From positions 1 to 17,435 of the forward strand of contig DASXBJ010000084.1 of NCBI GenBank assembly GCA_036491755.1: DNA of 17,435 nucleotides, read 5' to 3'. The notes under the pieces are model-generated. The model was not told where the DNA came from, did no database searches, and saw nothing but the letters and a program-made list of their open reading frames with translations. Of this stretch, positions 6,438-14,007 are shown one piece after another. Origin of the DNA: DASXBJ01 sp036491755 (GTDB lineage Bacteria; Chloroflexota; Dormibacteria; Dormibacterales; Dormibacteraceae). The translations under genes were made by a program, and so were the position numbers. Position 1 is the first letter of the stretch; each line of letters starts with the position of its first letter.

Positions 6438-8240
6438 CTACATGCCGAGCATGGCGCGGGCGCGCAGGGCGATCGAGATCGCGACTCGCGTCTCCGGGTC
6501 GTCGAGCTGCAGCCCTGTGAGGGCCTCGATGCGCTCGACGCGGTATGACATCGAGTTGATGTGAATGCCCAGGTGCCGGGCGGCGGCGCGGCGCACCCAG
6601 CGTGCCGCGGACAGCGCTTCGAGCGTCTCGAGCAAGGGCGTGTCGCGCGACTGGGCGTATATGAGCAGGGTTCCCAGCAGCTCATCGACGAAGCGGCGAA
6701 GCGCGTCAGGGCTCTGCACCTCGAGCAGCAGCCGGAACGCGCCGAGAGATCGGTAGGAGGCCACGCGAGCACGGCCGCCGGCACGCCGCGTCAGGCGAAG
6801 CGCCTGCCGGGCCTCTATGTGCGAGCGCGCGAGCTCGCTGACGCCGTTGGCCAGGTTGCCGATCCCGACGGATGCCGTGCCCGGCTTCATGACAGGCGCC
6901 GCAGCGGCGAGGATCTGGCCCGCGAGCTTCTCGATGGTCGCCAGGTCGGCGGCGATCTCGTCGGGGACGAGGAACACAGCAGACGCCGTTCTCACCAGCG
7001 TGAGCGCCCCGGGGAGACGGGAGCGAATCAGCCCTGCCAGCGCGCCGTCTAGCCGGTCCTGCTGCCCTCGCGCGCCGAGCGCGGCCTCCGTCTGGTCCTC
7101 GTCGGGTTCCAGGACGACCACCCACGCCCGCTGGGGCAGACGGTGGCCCAGGCGTTCCGCCTGTCGGGCGACACGTTCGGCCTCGTCCGCCTCCAGGCCG
7201 CCCGCCAGGACCTCTTCGACCAGGTCGCCGCGCAGCCGGCGCTCCACCTCGGCCGCCGCCCGCTCTTTCGACAGCTCGAGCGCCAGGACCGTCGATCCAT
7301 GCTCCAGCGCGCGCCGCCTGCCCTCGGAGTCGATGGTCTTCTCGTCGACAGCGACCGCCAGCAGCCCGAGGATGTCCGAACCCGCACGGACCGGCACCAG
7401 GTCCAGCTCGCGCGCTGGGCGACCTACGTTTATCCTCACCTCTCTTGCTCCGGCCTGCGCCAGCGGATTGGGCACGTGGATTCGAGCAGGCATGCCGTCG
7501 GACGCCTCGCCCGCCCCGCGCACCCGGTAACCGTCGGACGAGTACAGCGCTGCACGGCCGCCCGCGAGCGAGCCGACCGCTTCGAGGATGGCTTGGATGC
7601 CCGCGCCTTCCAGGGACAGCTTCGTAAAGCGCTCGTGGATGTCGTGCGACAGCCGGATCTCGTCGAGCTGGACCTCCGTGCGCCGCTGCAGCTCGCTCCG
7701 CTCGAGGATGCCCGCGACCTGGGCCGCGATGGCGCGCAGAAAGTCGATATCACCCGAGTTGAAGTCGCGCTTCTCGGTGCTCTGCACGTTGATGACGCCG
7801 ACCAGACGCGGCCCCGACTCGATGGGCACCGACAGCATCGAGCGGAAGCGGTCCTCGTCAAGTCCCGGGACCCATTTCCAGTGGGGCTCCTGGCTGACGT
7901 CGGCCACGACGGCCGGCCGCCGCGTGTCGGCGACCCAGCCCGTGATGCCCTCGCCGACCCGCATCACGACCTTGCCGATCATGTTCTCGTTCAGGCCGTT
8001 GGTGGCAGTGAGCAGGAGCTCGCGGCCCGGAGGCGTCATCAGGTAGAGCGAGCACACGTTGGTCCCAAGGGCGGAGGTGGTCTCGCGGATGATGAGGTCC
8101 AGGAGCTCGTCGGGGCGCTGGGTCGAGGCAGCCGCCTGGGCCAGCCGCACCAGGAAGCTCAGCTCGCGAGCGGCGAGGCTGGAATCCCGGCCTACCGCCG
8201 CGACCTGGGCCACCTGTTTCAGGGTACGTTTGCTTTTCAC
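6438..8240 (-). CDS. GAF-domain transcriptional regulator of the PucR/CdaR type
   Basis: The 600-residue protein has an N-terminal GAF sensor domain (about residues 41-181; landmarks GEGITGWVADTRRP, RSMLSVPI, GVINVQ). A second, diverged sensory region spans about 200-330, then a GGDEF-like middle domain typical of PucR proteins spans roughly 340-500. The C-terminal PucR-type helix-turn-helix is at about 536-600, with RHLGIHINSMSYRVERIEAL and LDDPETRVAISIAL as its hallmark. It should be a cytosolic DNA-binding regulator responding to a small ligand, which is unknown. It is convergent to glnA and divergent from the aminotransferase gene, so it may regulate either. Start GTG 8240 is preceded by GAGG with a six-base spacing. 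Confidence 0.85.
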   Translation of the reverse strand: MKSKRTLKQVAQVAAVGRDSSLAARELSFLVRLAQAAASTQRPDELLDLIIRETTSALGTNVCSLYLMTPPGRELLLTATNGLNENMIGKVVMRVGEGITGWVADTRRPAVVADVSQEPHWKWVPGLDEDRFRSMLSVPIESGPRLVGVINVQSTEKRDFNSGDIDFLRAIAAQVAGILERSELQRRTEVQLDEIRLSHDIHERFTKLSLEGAGIQAILEAVGSLAGGRAALYSSDGYRVRGAGEASDGMPARIHVPNPLAQAGAREVRINVGRPARELDLVPVRAGSDILGLLAVAVDEKTIDSEGRRRALEHGSTVLALELSKERAAAEVERRLRGDLVEEVLAGGLEADEAERVARQAERLGHRLPQRAWVVVLEPDEDQTEAALGARGQQDRLDGALAGLIRSRLPGALTLVRTASAVFLVPDEIAADLATIEKLAGQILAAAAPVMKPGTASVGIGNLANGVSELARSHIEARQALRLTRRAGGRARVASYRSLGAFRLLLEVQSPDALRRFVDELLGTLLIYAQSRDTPLLETLEALSAARWVRRAAARHLGIHINSMSYRVERIEALTGLQLDDPETRVAISIALRARAMLGM

Positions 8241-8265
8241 GCCCCACCTCGTGTCAAGAACACTA

Positions 8266-8295
8266 TTTATAGACCGTTCACTTGTGTACTTGGAA
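8266..8295 (-). promoter_or_regulatory. Possible promoter of the PucR-type regulator gene
   Basis: On the minus strand, TTCCAA (8290-8295) and TATAAA (8266-8271) are separated by 18 bases. The -10 box is good and the -35 box poor. The region also carries ACTTG repeated eight bases apart on the plus strand, and is shared with the divergent aminotransferase gene, whose start overlaps it. Autoregulation is possible. Confidence 0.4.
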
Positions 8296-8296
8296 C

Positions 8297-9772
8297 ATGG
8301 TCGAGCCTCGCATGCCCATCTCGTCGGGGCGAGTTAGTCTTCCAGCAGTGGCTTCACCACACACTGGTCAATGGCGCGAGCACTTTGCCGGGGTTGAGCT
8401 TCCGGTGCCTGTCCTCGGTGGCGGAACGGTCACCGGCGTCAACTTCGACAATGCCGCCAGCACGCCGCCGCTGAAGCGGGTGCGCGACGCGGTGAATGGA
8501 TTTTCCGACCTGTACTCGAGCGTGCACCGCGGCACCGGCTACAAGTCGCGACTCGCGACCGAGGCCTACGAGCAGGCCCGCGAGGTGGTGGCCGATTTCC
8601 TTGGCGTGGACAGGCGATCGCAGGTCGTGATCTTCGTCAAGGGCACGACCGACGCCCTGAACCGGATCGCGGCCGAAGAGGCTCGCCTCAACGGCCGCCA
8701 GGTTCTTGTCACCGAGATGGAGCACCACGCCGACCTGCTGCCGTGGAGGCACCGCAGCGGCCACCTCATGGTCGGCCTGTCCGAAGACGGCCACATCGAC
8801 GTCGACGCAATCGAGCACGCCCTTCGGGCCGGCGAGGGCAGGATCGGCCTGGTCGCCGTCTGCGGCGCATCGAACGTGACAGGTTTCGTAAGCCCCATTC
8901 ACGAGCTGGCCGAGCTGGCCCACAAGCACGGTGCTCGCATCTCGGTTGACGCCGCACAGCTGGCTCCCCACCACCGCGTCGACGTCCGGCCGGCGAGCGA
9001 CCCGGGTCATCTCGACTTCGTTTCGCTGTCAGGCCACAAGATGTACGCCCCTTACGGGGCCGGCGTCCTGGTCGCGCCGCGCGACTTCTTTGCCGGAGCC
9101 CCGGAGGTGATGGGAGGTGGGGCGATCAACATCGTCACCTGGGATGACACGGTCTGGGCCGACCTGCCGGACCGAGAGGAGGCGGGCTCGCCGAACGTCA
9201 TCGGAGCGGTCGCACTCGGGGTGGCGATCGACACGCTGCTGGAGCTTGGTTTCGACGATATGCTGGAATACGAAGAGGCGCTGGGCGAGCGCCTGGCCGG
9301 CGGCTTGCACGCGGTGCCCGGCGTCAGCGTCCTGGGAGGCTTGACAGATCCGACGGGGGCCGGGCGCCTCAGCCTCACGAGCTTCGTAGTCGACGGCATG
9401 CATCACGGCCTGGTCGCGGCCGCGCTGAGCCACGAATGGGGCATCGCCGTCCGTCACGGCTGCTTCTGCGCCAATCCATACGTGTTTCAGCTGCTCCACA
9501 TGAACAGGCAACAGGTACACGGCGTCGAAGCCGACGTCAACGCAGGGCACCGCAGCGCCCTGCCGGGCGCCGTGCGCGCGAGCCTCGCCCCGTACAACAC
9601 CGATGGCGAGGTCGACCGGTTTCTCGACGCCTTGACGCATGTCGCGCGCGGACGGCTGAAGGCGACTTACGAGCAGGCCGAGGACGGCACCTTTTCGCCG
9701 GCAGGAGGCTGGCCGCGAATCGACAGCCCGCTGCGAGCCCTCGCCAAAAACCCTAGCCAGGCGCGAAACTAA
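8297..9772 (+). CDS. Class-V aminotransferase / cysteine-desulfurase-like PLP enzyme
   Basis: The 491-residue protein belongs to the PLP fold-type I class-V group. In order: FDNAAST near residue 51, the VKGTTDALNR loop, the cofactor-stacking EMEHHADLLPW, VDAAQ with the Asp that contacts the pyridine nitrogen, and SGHKMYAPYGAGVL with Lys248 as Schiff-base lysine. A loop His-Gly-Cys389-Phe-Cys391-Ala-Asn-Pro aligns with the desulfurase catalytic loop, and Cys391 fits the active-site Cys. The C-terminal part is about 80 residues longer than in SufS. It may release sulfur or selenium from cysteine derivatives, but no suf or isc genes are near, so the substrate is open. The start is uncertain: ATG 8297, ATG 8312 and GTG 8348 all fit and none has a strong Shine-Dalgarno. 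Confidence 0.85.
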   Translation: MVEPRMPISSGRVSLPAVASPHTGQWREHFAGVELPVPVLGGGTVTGVNFDNAASTPPLKRVRDAVNGFSDLYSSVHRGTGYKSRLATEAYEQAREVVADFLGVDRRSQVVIFVKGTTDALNRIAAEEARLNGRQVLVTEMEHHADLLPWRHRSGHLMVGLSEDGHIDVDAIEHALRAGEGRIGLVAVCGASNVTGFVSPIHELAELAHKHGARISVDAAQLAPHHRVDVRPASDPGHLDFVSLSGHKMYAPYGAGVLVAPRDFFAGAPEVMGGGAINIVTWDDTVWADLPDREEAGSPNVIGAVALGVAIDTLLELGFDDMLEYEEALGERLAGGLHAVPGVSVLGGLTDPTGAGRLSLTSFVVDGMHHGLVAAALSHEWGIAVRHGCFCANPYVFQLLHMNRQQVHGVEADVNAGHRSALPGAVRASLAPYNTDGEVDRFLDALTHVARGRLKATYEQAEDGTFSPAGGWPRIDSPLRALAKNPSQARN

Positions 9773-9776
9773 GATC

Positions 9777-9968
9777 ATGCTCAAGTTCCTCGTCGAGGTC
9801 CTGATGGCGATCTTCCTGCACCCCATCGCCTTTGTGCTGTGCGTGGTCAACATCGTGAACCGCACCGACATGAGCGGGCTCTCAAAGGTCCTTTGGATCA
9901 TCATCAGCTTCTTCTGGGGCATCGGCCCCATCCTTTATCTGTTGCTTGGAGGCGGCCGGTTCTGGTGA
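9777..9968 (+). CDS. Small two-helix membrane protein, PLDc_N-like
   Basis: The 63-residue protein has two hydrophobic segments, about residues 4-27 and 36-57. The second, reading KVLWIIISFFWGIGPILYLL before a Gly-rich end, resembles the short PLDc_N domain found at the N-terminus of cardiolipin synthases and as a stand-alone small membrane protein. No catalytic HKD motif is present. It begins four bases after the aminotransferase stop codon and is probably cotranscribed with it. Its function is unknown. The first Met (9777) has no strong ribosome-binding site, so translational coupling is likely. A later Met at residue 10 is possible but would cut the first helix. Confidence 0.65.
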   Translation: MLKFLVEVLMAIFLHPIAFVLCVVNIVNRTDMSGLSKVLWIIISFFWGIGPILYLLLGGGRFW

Positions 9969-9972
9969 CCGA

Positions 9973-9992
9973 CCCGGGACAGAGATCCCGGG
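9973..9992 (+). repeat. Short perfect inverted repeat between two small membrane genes
   Basis: CCCGGGA (9973-9979) and TCCCGGG (9986-9992) flank a six-base spacer. It lies after the PLDc_N-like stop codon and eight bases before the chosen start of the next gene. There is no T-run. It may affect translation of the downstream gene, or be chance in GC-rich DNA. Confidence 0.3.
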
Positions 9993-9999
9993 ACACACG

Positions 10000-10230
10000 G
10001 TGACGCGGGAACGATCGGCCACCCGGGCGCTCGTCCTGGGTTTGCTGAGCCTGGTCTTCGGGCTCCTGGCTCCGTTCGCGATCTGGGCCGGAGCCGAATC
10101 TCTCTATCGCATTCGTTCGGGGCCTGGCAACCTGACGGGTGAGCGATCCGCCCTGGTGGGGCTCGTGGCCGGAGGCATCGCGATCGTGTTCCTCATCCTG
10201 GGCACCGCTTACTGGTTCGTCGCGTCATGA
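10000..10230 (+). CDS. DUF4190-like small membrane protein
   Basis: The 76-residue protein has two hydrophobic helices, about residues 8-31 and 48-73, joined by a polar segment (LYRIRSGPGNLTGERSALVG). The pattern of an LVLGLLSLVFGLL first helix, a short arginine-containing loop and a GLVAGGIAIVFLIL second helix matches DUF4190 proteins, whose role is unknown. GTG 10000 is chosen because it starts just before the first helix and follows GGGA. The frame also opens from TTG 9946, which would overlap the previous gene by 23 bases and add a polar leader. The stop codon overlaps the next gene's start as ATGA, so the two are translationally coupled. Confidence 0.6.
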   Translation: MTRERSATRALVLGLLSLVFGLLAPFAIWAGAESLYRIRSGPGNLTGERSALVGLVAGGIAIVFLILGTAYWFVAS

Positions 10231-11942
10231 GGTTCGCAGTCCCGGTCGCGTTCGTTGTCGTCGTTGTCATCGCGGTCCTGACGTATCCGGGCGCCATCGC
10301 GGTTTCGATGGTCGTCCGGCTGACACCTGCGCCCTCCCAGCCGTCGATTCCGGCCGGCGGCGGCCTGCCATGGCTGCACGTGGCGCACCCTTCCACCTCG
10401 ACGCCCTACATCGCCGACGATCAGGGGCGGATGGTGCTGCTGCACGGAGCGATCCCGGCAGGCATGATCGATTTCTGGACCGGCACCAACCAGTCGCAGC
10501 CGGACGTCCCGCCCGTTTACCCCATCGACCCTGCCGCCTACGCGAATGGCTCGTGCCCGGCCAACTCCCAATCCAGTCGATATCCGCCGCTGTGCCGGGC
10601 CGACATCGACGCCATGGCGCGGCTGGGTTTCAACTCGGTGCGCTTGCCGCTGTCGTGGAGCCTGCTCGAACCCGAGAGAGGGCAGTTCAGCGACACGTAC
10701 GTCGCCCGCATCGCGCAAGTCGTGAGCTGGGCGAAGGCCGACGGCCTGTACGTGATCCTCGACATGCATCAGAACGCCTACTCGCGCTACGTCGGTCCCG
10801 GGCCAAATGTGGACCTGTCCTACCTGAGCGGCGCCCCCCGATGGGCAACCATCACCGACGGCTTTCCCTCACGCGTGTTCGCCCACCAGCGCGAGGTCAA
10901 CCCGGCGGTCTTCGAGGCTGCGACCAACTTCTGGTACGACCGGGGAGGCATTCAGGATGAGTACATCTCGACCGTCTCGGTCCTCGCCCAGCGGTTCAAG
11001 GACGACAGCACGGTGGCCGGCTACAGCCTGTTCAACGAGCCCTGGCCCGGCTGGAACCTGCCTCCGGGTTTCGACGACCTCCTGCTCTTTCCCTTTTATC
11101 GCCGGATCATCGATGCGATCACCGGCGTGCGCGATGGATTGCCGTGCTGGACCGGCTTTTTCATGCCCGCCGCCTGCGGCTACCCGGACCTTGGCGTGCA
11201 CGACCTCCACCACCTGGTCTTCCTTGACACCGGGCTGCTGCGGGAGGTGACGGACTTTCCCACCCACCTCGGTCTGCCGGTGAGCTCATATCCCAACGTG
11301 GTCCTTGCCATGCACGCGTATACGCACATCTACACGTTTGACGCGCTCGCGGGCCAGCCTGCCGACAAGGCCTCCTATCCGTGGGGCGGCTTCGACCAGA
11401 GCTACTACCTCGCCGGCCGGGAGGCGCGGGCCATGAACGCCGCTCTGTTCGTGGCGGAATTTGGCAACGGTCAATCGTGGGATTCGTTCGACCTGGCCAG
11501 CCAGCTCGCGGAGCAGGAGCGGCATGACGTCGGGTTCGCGTTCTGGACCTGGAAGGAGAACGGCAGCAAGGCCAACAGCTGGGGAATGTTCGATCCTCCG
11601 GCCTCCGGCTCTCCAGCGGCATCGAGCGGCTGCTTGCGCGCCTCCAGGGAAAGGCTGTTGGCCAGTCCTTACCCGCGCGCGTCCGCCGACCCAGCGCCGA
11701 TCTACCACTACGACCCTCAGACCGGCGCATTCTCTTTCGCCGCCAGCGGCCGGGCGAGCGATGCGCCGACCATCATCGGCATCCCGCCGGAGGTCACCGG
11801 TACGGCCTCGGCTTCCGGAGCGGTCCAGCTGTCGGTCAGCCCAGCGCCCAACGGTGGACGCCTTCTCACAGCGTCCCCGTCCGGCGGAAGCTTCTCCATC
11901 ACGGTGGCGCCTGCGCAGCTGGCGCTGACCGCGTGCCCCTGA
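10227..11942 (+). CDS. Glycoside hydrolase family 5, endoglycoceramidase-like
   Basis: The 571-residue protein has an N-terminal hydrophobic segment (about 5-30) that acts as a signal peptide or anchor, so the enzyme should work outside the membrane. The (beta/alpha)8 barrel follows. FNSVRLPLSW and VILDMHQNAYSRY are typical early strands; LFNEPWPG carries Glu271, the likely acid/base; FVAEFGNG carries Glu411, the likely nucleophile. The early HQNAYSRY and FNEPWPG context resembles endoglycoceramidases and related lipid-glycan hydrolases more than cellulases, but the substrate is not shown by sequence. A C-terminal region of about 100 residues looks like a beta-rich accessory domain. ATG 10227 overlaps the upstream stop codon (ATGA). 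The two catalytic Glu are intact. Confidence 0.85.
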   Translation: MRFAVPVAFVVVVVIAVLTYPGAIAVSMVVRLTPAPSQPSIPAGGGLPWLHVAHPSTSTPYIADDQGRMVLLHGAIPAGMIDFWTGTNQSQPDVPPVYPIDPAAYANGSCPANSQSSRYPPLCRADIDAMARLGFNSVRLPLSWSLLEPERGQFSDTYVARIAQVVSWAKADGLYVILDMHQNAYSRYVGPGPNVDLSYLSGAPRWATITDGFPSRVFAHQREVNPAVFEAATNFWYDRGGIQDEYISTVSVLAQRFKDDSTVAGYSLFNEPWPGWNLPPGFDDLLLFPFYRRIIDAITGVRDGLPCWTGFFMPAACGYPDLGVHDLHHLVFLDTGLLREVTDFPTHLGLPVSSYPNVVLAMHAYTHIYTFDALAGQPADKASYPWGGFDQSYYLAGREARAMNAALFVAEFGNGQSWDSFDLASQLAEQERHDVGFAFWTWKENGSKANSWGMFDPPASGSPAASSGCLRASRERLLASPYPRASADPAPIYHYDPQTGAFSFAASGRASDAPTIIGIPPEVTGTASASGAVQLSVSPAPNGGRLLTASPSGGSFSITVAPAQLALTACP

Positions 11943-12029
11943 TCGCTTTTCGAGGCCTTCGCGAGAGAGAACCGCATCGGGAGATCCAAATTCATGGGCG
12001 TCTCCCAGCCAGATCACAGGCTCGAGGCA

Positions 12030-12035
12030 TAGTTA
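12030..12035 (+). promoter_or_regulatory. Possible -10 box for a leaderless ftsE-ftsX transcript
   Basis: TAGTTA ends seven bases before the GTG at 12043, the spacing expected when transcription starts at the initiation codon. No Shine-Dalgarno sequence is visible ahead of this GTG. The -35 region is not convincing. The rest of the gap 11943-12042 contains only a weak GGGAGA/TCTCCC inverted repeat with a 16-base loop. Confidence 0.35.
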
Positions 12036-12042
12036 CCGTTCC

Positions 12043-14007
12043 GTGGCCGGGTATCGGCTAATCTGGTTCGCAAGGGTGGGTAGCCGACCAGTTACCTCTG
12101 GCCGAAAGCGCAGCCCGACCAACGGTTCAGCCGTCAACGGGGTGCACGGAAAAGTCGGGACGAACGGGGATCGTCCCGCGAACAGGCTCGCCGTCGGTCA
12201 GGCGCCTCTGGTCAAGCTCGCTCAGGTCTCCAAGACGTTCGGGCGCAGCACTGTGCTGAAGGATGTGAACCTCACCGTCGCCGCAGGCGAGCTGGTCGAG
12301 GTGACGGGACCCAGCGGCTCTGGCAAGACCACCCTTTTGCGATTGGTCCATGGCCAGATGCGGCCCAACGCCGGCCAGGTCTGGGTCGGCGGCCGGGGAG
12401 TGCATCGGTGGTGGCGAAGAGGCCTGGGCCGGGTTCGGCGAGAGGTGGCTTTCATCTTCCAGGAGCAGCGTCTCCTGCCCCGCCTCAACGCCTTCGAGAA
12501 CCTGGTGTTCGCCCTGCAGCTGCGTGACCCTCAGCTCCCCCTGCGCACAATCAAAGATCGCGCGCTGGTGGCCCTGGAGTCGCTGAAGCTCGCCCGCAAG
12601 GGCCGCTCCTACCCGCACCAGCTGTCCGCCGGCGAACGGCAGCGCGTCGCAATCGCCCGAGCGCTGGCTTCCAGGCCACGGATCCTCCTCGCCGACGAGC
12701 CGCTGACCGCGCTCGACGACGCCAACGCAGCGATCGTGAAGAAGATGCTCGAGGACGCGGCCGCGAGCGGGGTGGCCGTGATCGTGGCCACGCATCACCA
12801 CACATTTCCCGCGGCGCGGATCCTTCAGCTCCCCAGCGCAAAGGTATTGGTCAACGGCTCAAGCAAGGCGGCGAAGCGGAACGGGCAGAACGGCGCCGCC
12901 CATGGGTACGCCAACGGCAACGGCAACGCGAACGGAAATGGCCACTCGAACGGGCACGGCAATGGCCACTCCAATGGGAACGCCGGCGGCCACGCCCTGA
13001 GCAGCACCGCGGTGCTGGCCCGTCCCCTGTGGCGATTGGTGATTCCCGGCCGCGAGCGGCCGGCGAAACCAGCCGCGAAGGCAGCCATCCTGCCGTGGTG
13101 GAGAAGGCAGGTGGCGCTGGCCGCCAACAGCTACCGGATCGTCATCCTCGGCGGGCTGCGCAGCTGGAGCCGTGACGTGAAGATGACGACACCCGTCCTC
13201 GGAACCATCGCCCTCCTCCTGGTTCTCTGCGGCACGCTGGCGGTGGTCGGACTGGCGCTGAAGGGCGTCGCCGCGCAGCAGGCCGCCGAGGCCTCCCTGG
13301 TGCGGATATACATAGCGTCCACCGCGTCACCTGACGCTGTCTCGGCTTTGAAGGCGAAGCTGGCGGCCGATCCTCGGGTCCTGTCGGTGACCGACATCAG
13401 CCCGGCGCAGGCGATGGCGGAGGCCGCGAGCAGGCCGGGGCTCGACAACCTGGCGAGCTTGAGCTCGAGCAATCCGTTTCCGGAGAGTCTCGATGTGCGC
13501 GTGCGGATGGTCACCCAGGTCGGCGCCGTCGCGAGCTCGGTGAGCGGCGACCCGGCGGTCGATCCTTCCTACCCGACCTCCTACGACCCCAACACGTACT
13601 CGCGCCTTCGCCACGTGGCGCTCGTCGCCGGCGGCGTCGGCCTCGGCATCCTTCTTCTGTTCGCACTCATCGCCTATGCGGTGATCGCCAACTCGATGCG
13701 AGGCGTCGCGGCTGCCCGGCGCGATGAGGTCGCGGTCATCCGTCTTCTGGGAGCCCGGGGCTGGATGCTGCGCGGGCCGTTCGTGGTCGAGGGCCTGATG
13801 ACCGGCGCGCTCGCCGGAGCACTGGCGGCGGCAGTGGTCGCCGGGGTCTGGCTGCTGGCGTTCCGCTTCGAGGCAGCCACGTATGCGCAGGTGCTTCCTG
13901 GCGTCGACGCCACCTCGGTCCAGTATGTGATCGCCGCACTGATCGTCGCGGGCCTGCTGCTCGGCTCCGGCACCGCGATGCTTGGATTCCGGCGGATTCG
14001 CGCGTGA
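12043..14007 (+). CDS. ftsEX: FtsE-FtsX fusion: ABC ATPase joined to permease
   Basis: The single 654-residue frame holds both halves of the FtsEX complex, normally two genes. After a polar leader of about 55 residues comes the FtsE-type ATPase: Walker A GPSGSGKTT (89-97), Q-loop in FIFQEQRLLP, ABC signature LSAGE (194-198), Walker B ILLADE (214-219) and switch His in ATHHH. Residues 280-317 are a low-complexity Asn/Gly/His/Ser linker. The FtsX half follows: first membrane helix about 381-409, an extracellular domain matching FtsX (VRIYIASTASPDAVSALKAK, then the VLSVTDISPAQAM segment), and three C-terminal helices with RRDEVAVIRLLGARGW, an FtsX signature. FtsEX uses ATP to activate wall hydrolases at division. 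The fusion is open over its whole length. Starts 12076 and 12142 are alternatives. The stop overlaps the peptidase gene. Confidence 0.88.
   Translation: MAGYRLIWFARVGSRPVTSGRKRSPTNGSAVNGVHGKVGTNGDRPANRLAVGQAPLVKLAQVSKTFGRSTVLKDVNLTVAAGELVEVTGPSGSGKTTLLRLVHGQMRPNAGQVWVGGRGVHRWWRRGLGRVRREVAFIFQEQRLLPRLNAFENLVFALQLRDPQLPLRTIKDRALVALESLKLARKGRSYPHQLSAGERQRVAIARALASRPRILLADEPLTALDDANAAIVKKMLEDAAASGVAVIVATHHHTFPAARILQLPSAKVLVNGSSKAAKRNGQNGAAHGYANGNGNANGNGHSNGHGNGHSNGNAGGHALSSTAVLARPLWRLVIPGRERPAKPAAKAAILPWWRRQVALAANSYRIVILGGLRSWSRDVKMTTPVLGTIALLLVLCGTLAVVGLALKGVAAQQAAEASLVRIYIASTASPDAVSALKAKLAADPRVLSVTDISPAQAMAEAASRPGLDNLASLSSSNPFPESLDVRVRMVTQVGAVASSVSGDPAVDPSYPTSYDPNTYSRLRHVALVAGGVGLGILLLFALIAYAVIANSMRGVAAARRDEVAVIRLLGARGWMLRGPFVVEGLMTGALAGALAAAVVAGVWLLAFRFEAATYAQVLPGVDATSVQYVIAALIVAGLLLGSGTAMLGFRRIRA
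12880..12993 (+). repeat. Asn-Gly/His coding repeat linking FtsE and FtsX
   Basis: About 114 bases encode a degenerate Asn-Gly repeat interspersed with His, Ser and Ala, for example GHSNGHGNGHSNGN. At DNA level it is built from short AACGGC/AATGGC-type units with third-base changes, so it probably arose by slippage and has been kept in frame. It forms a flexible tether of about 38 residues. Confidence 0.75.

Noticed and set aside
7143..8474. 443-codon plus-strand frame over the PucR-type gene
   Set aside because: It is a shadow of the regulator on the other strand, with no recognisable domain, and also overlaps the aminotransferase start.
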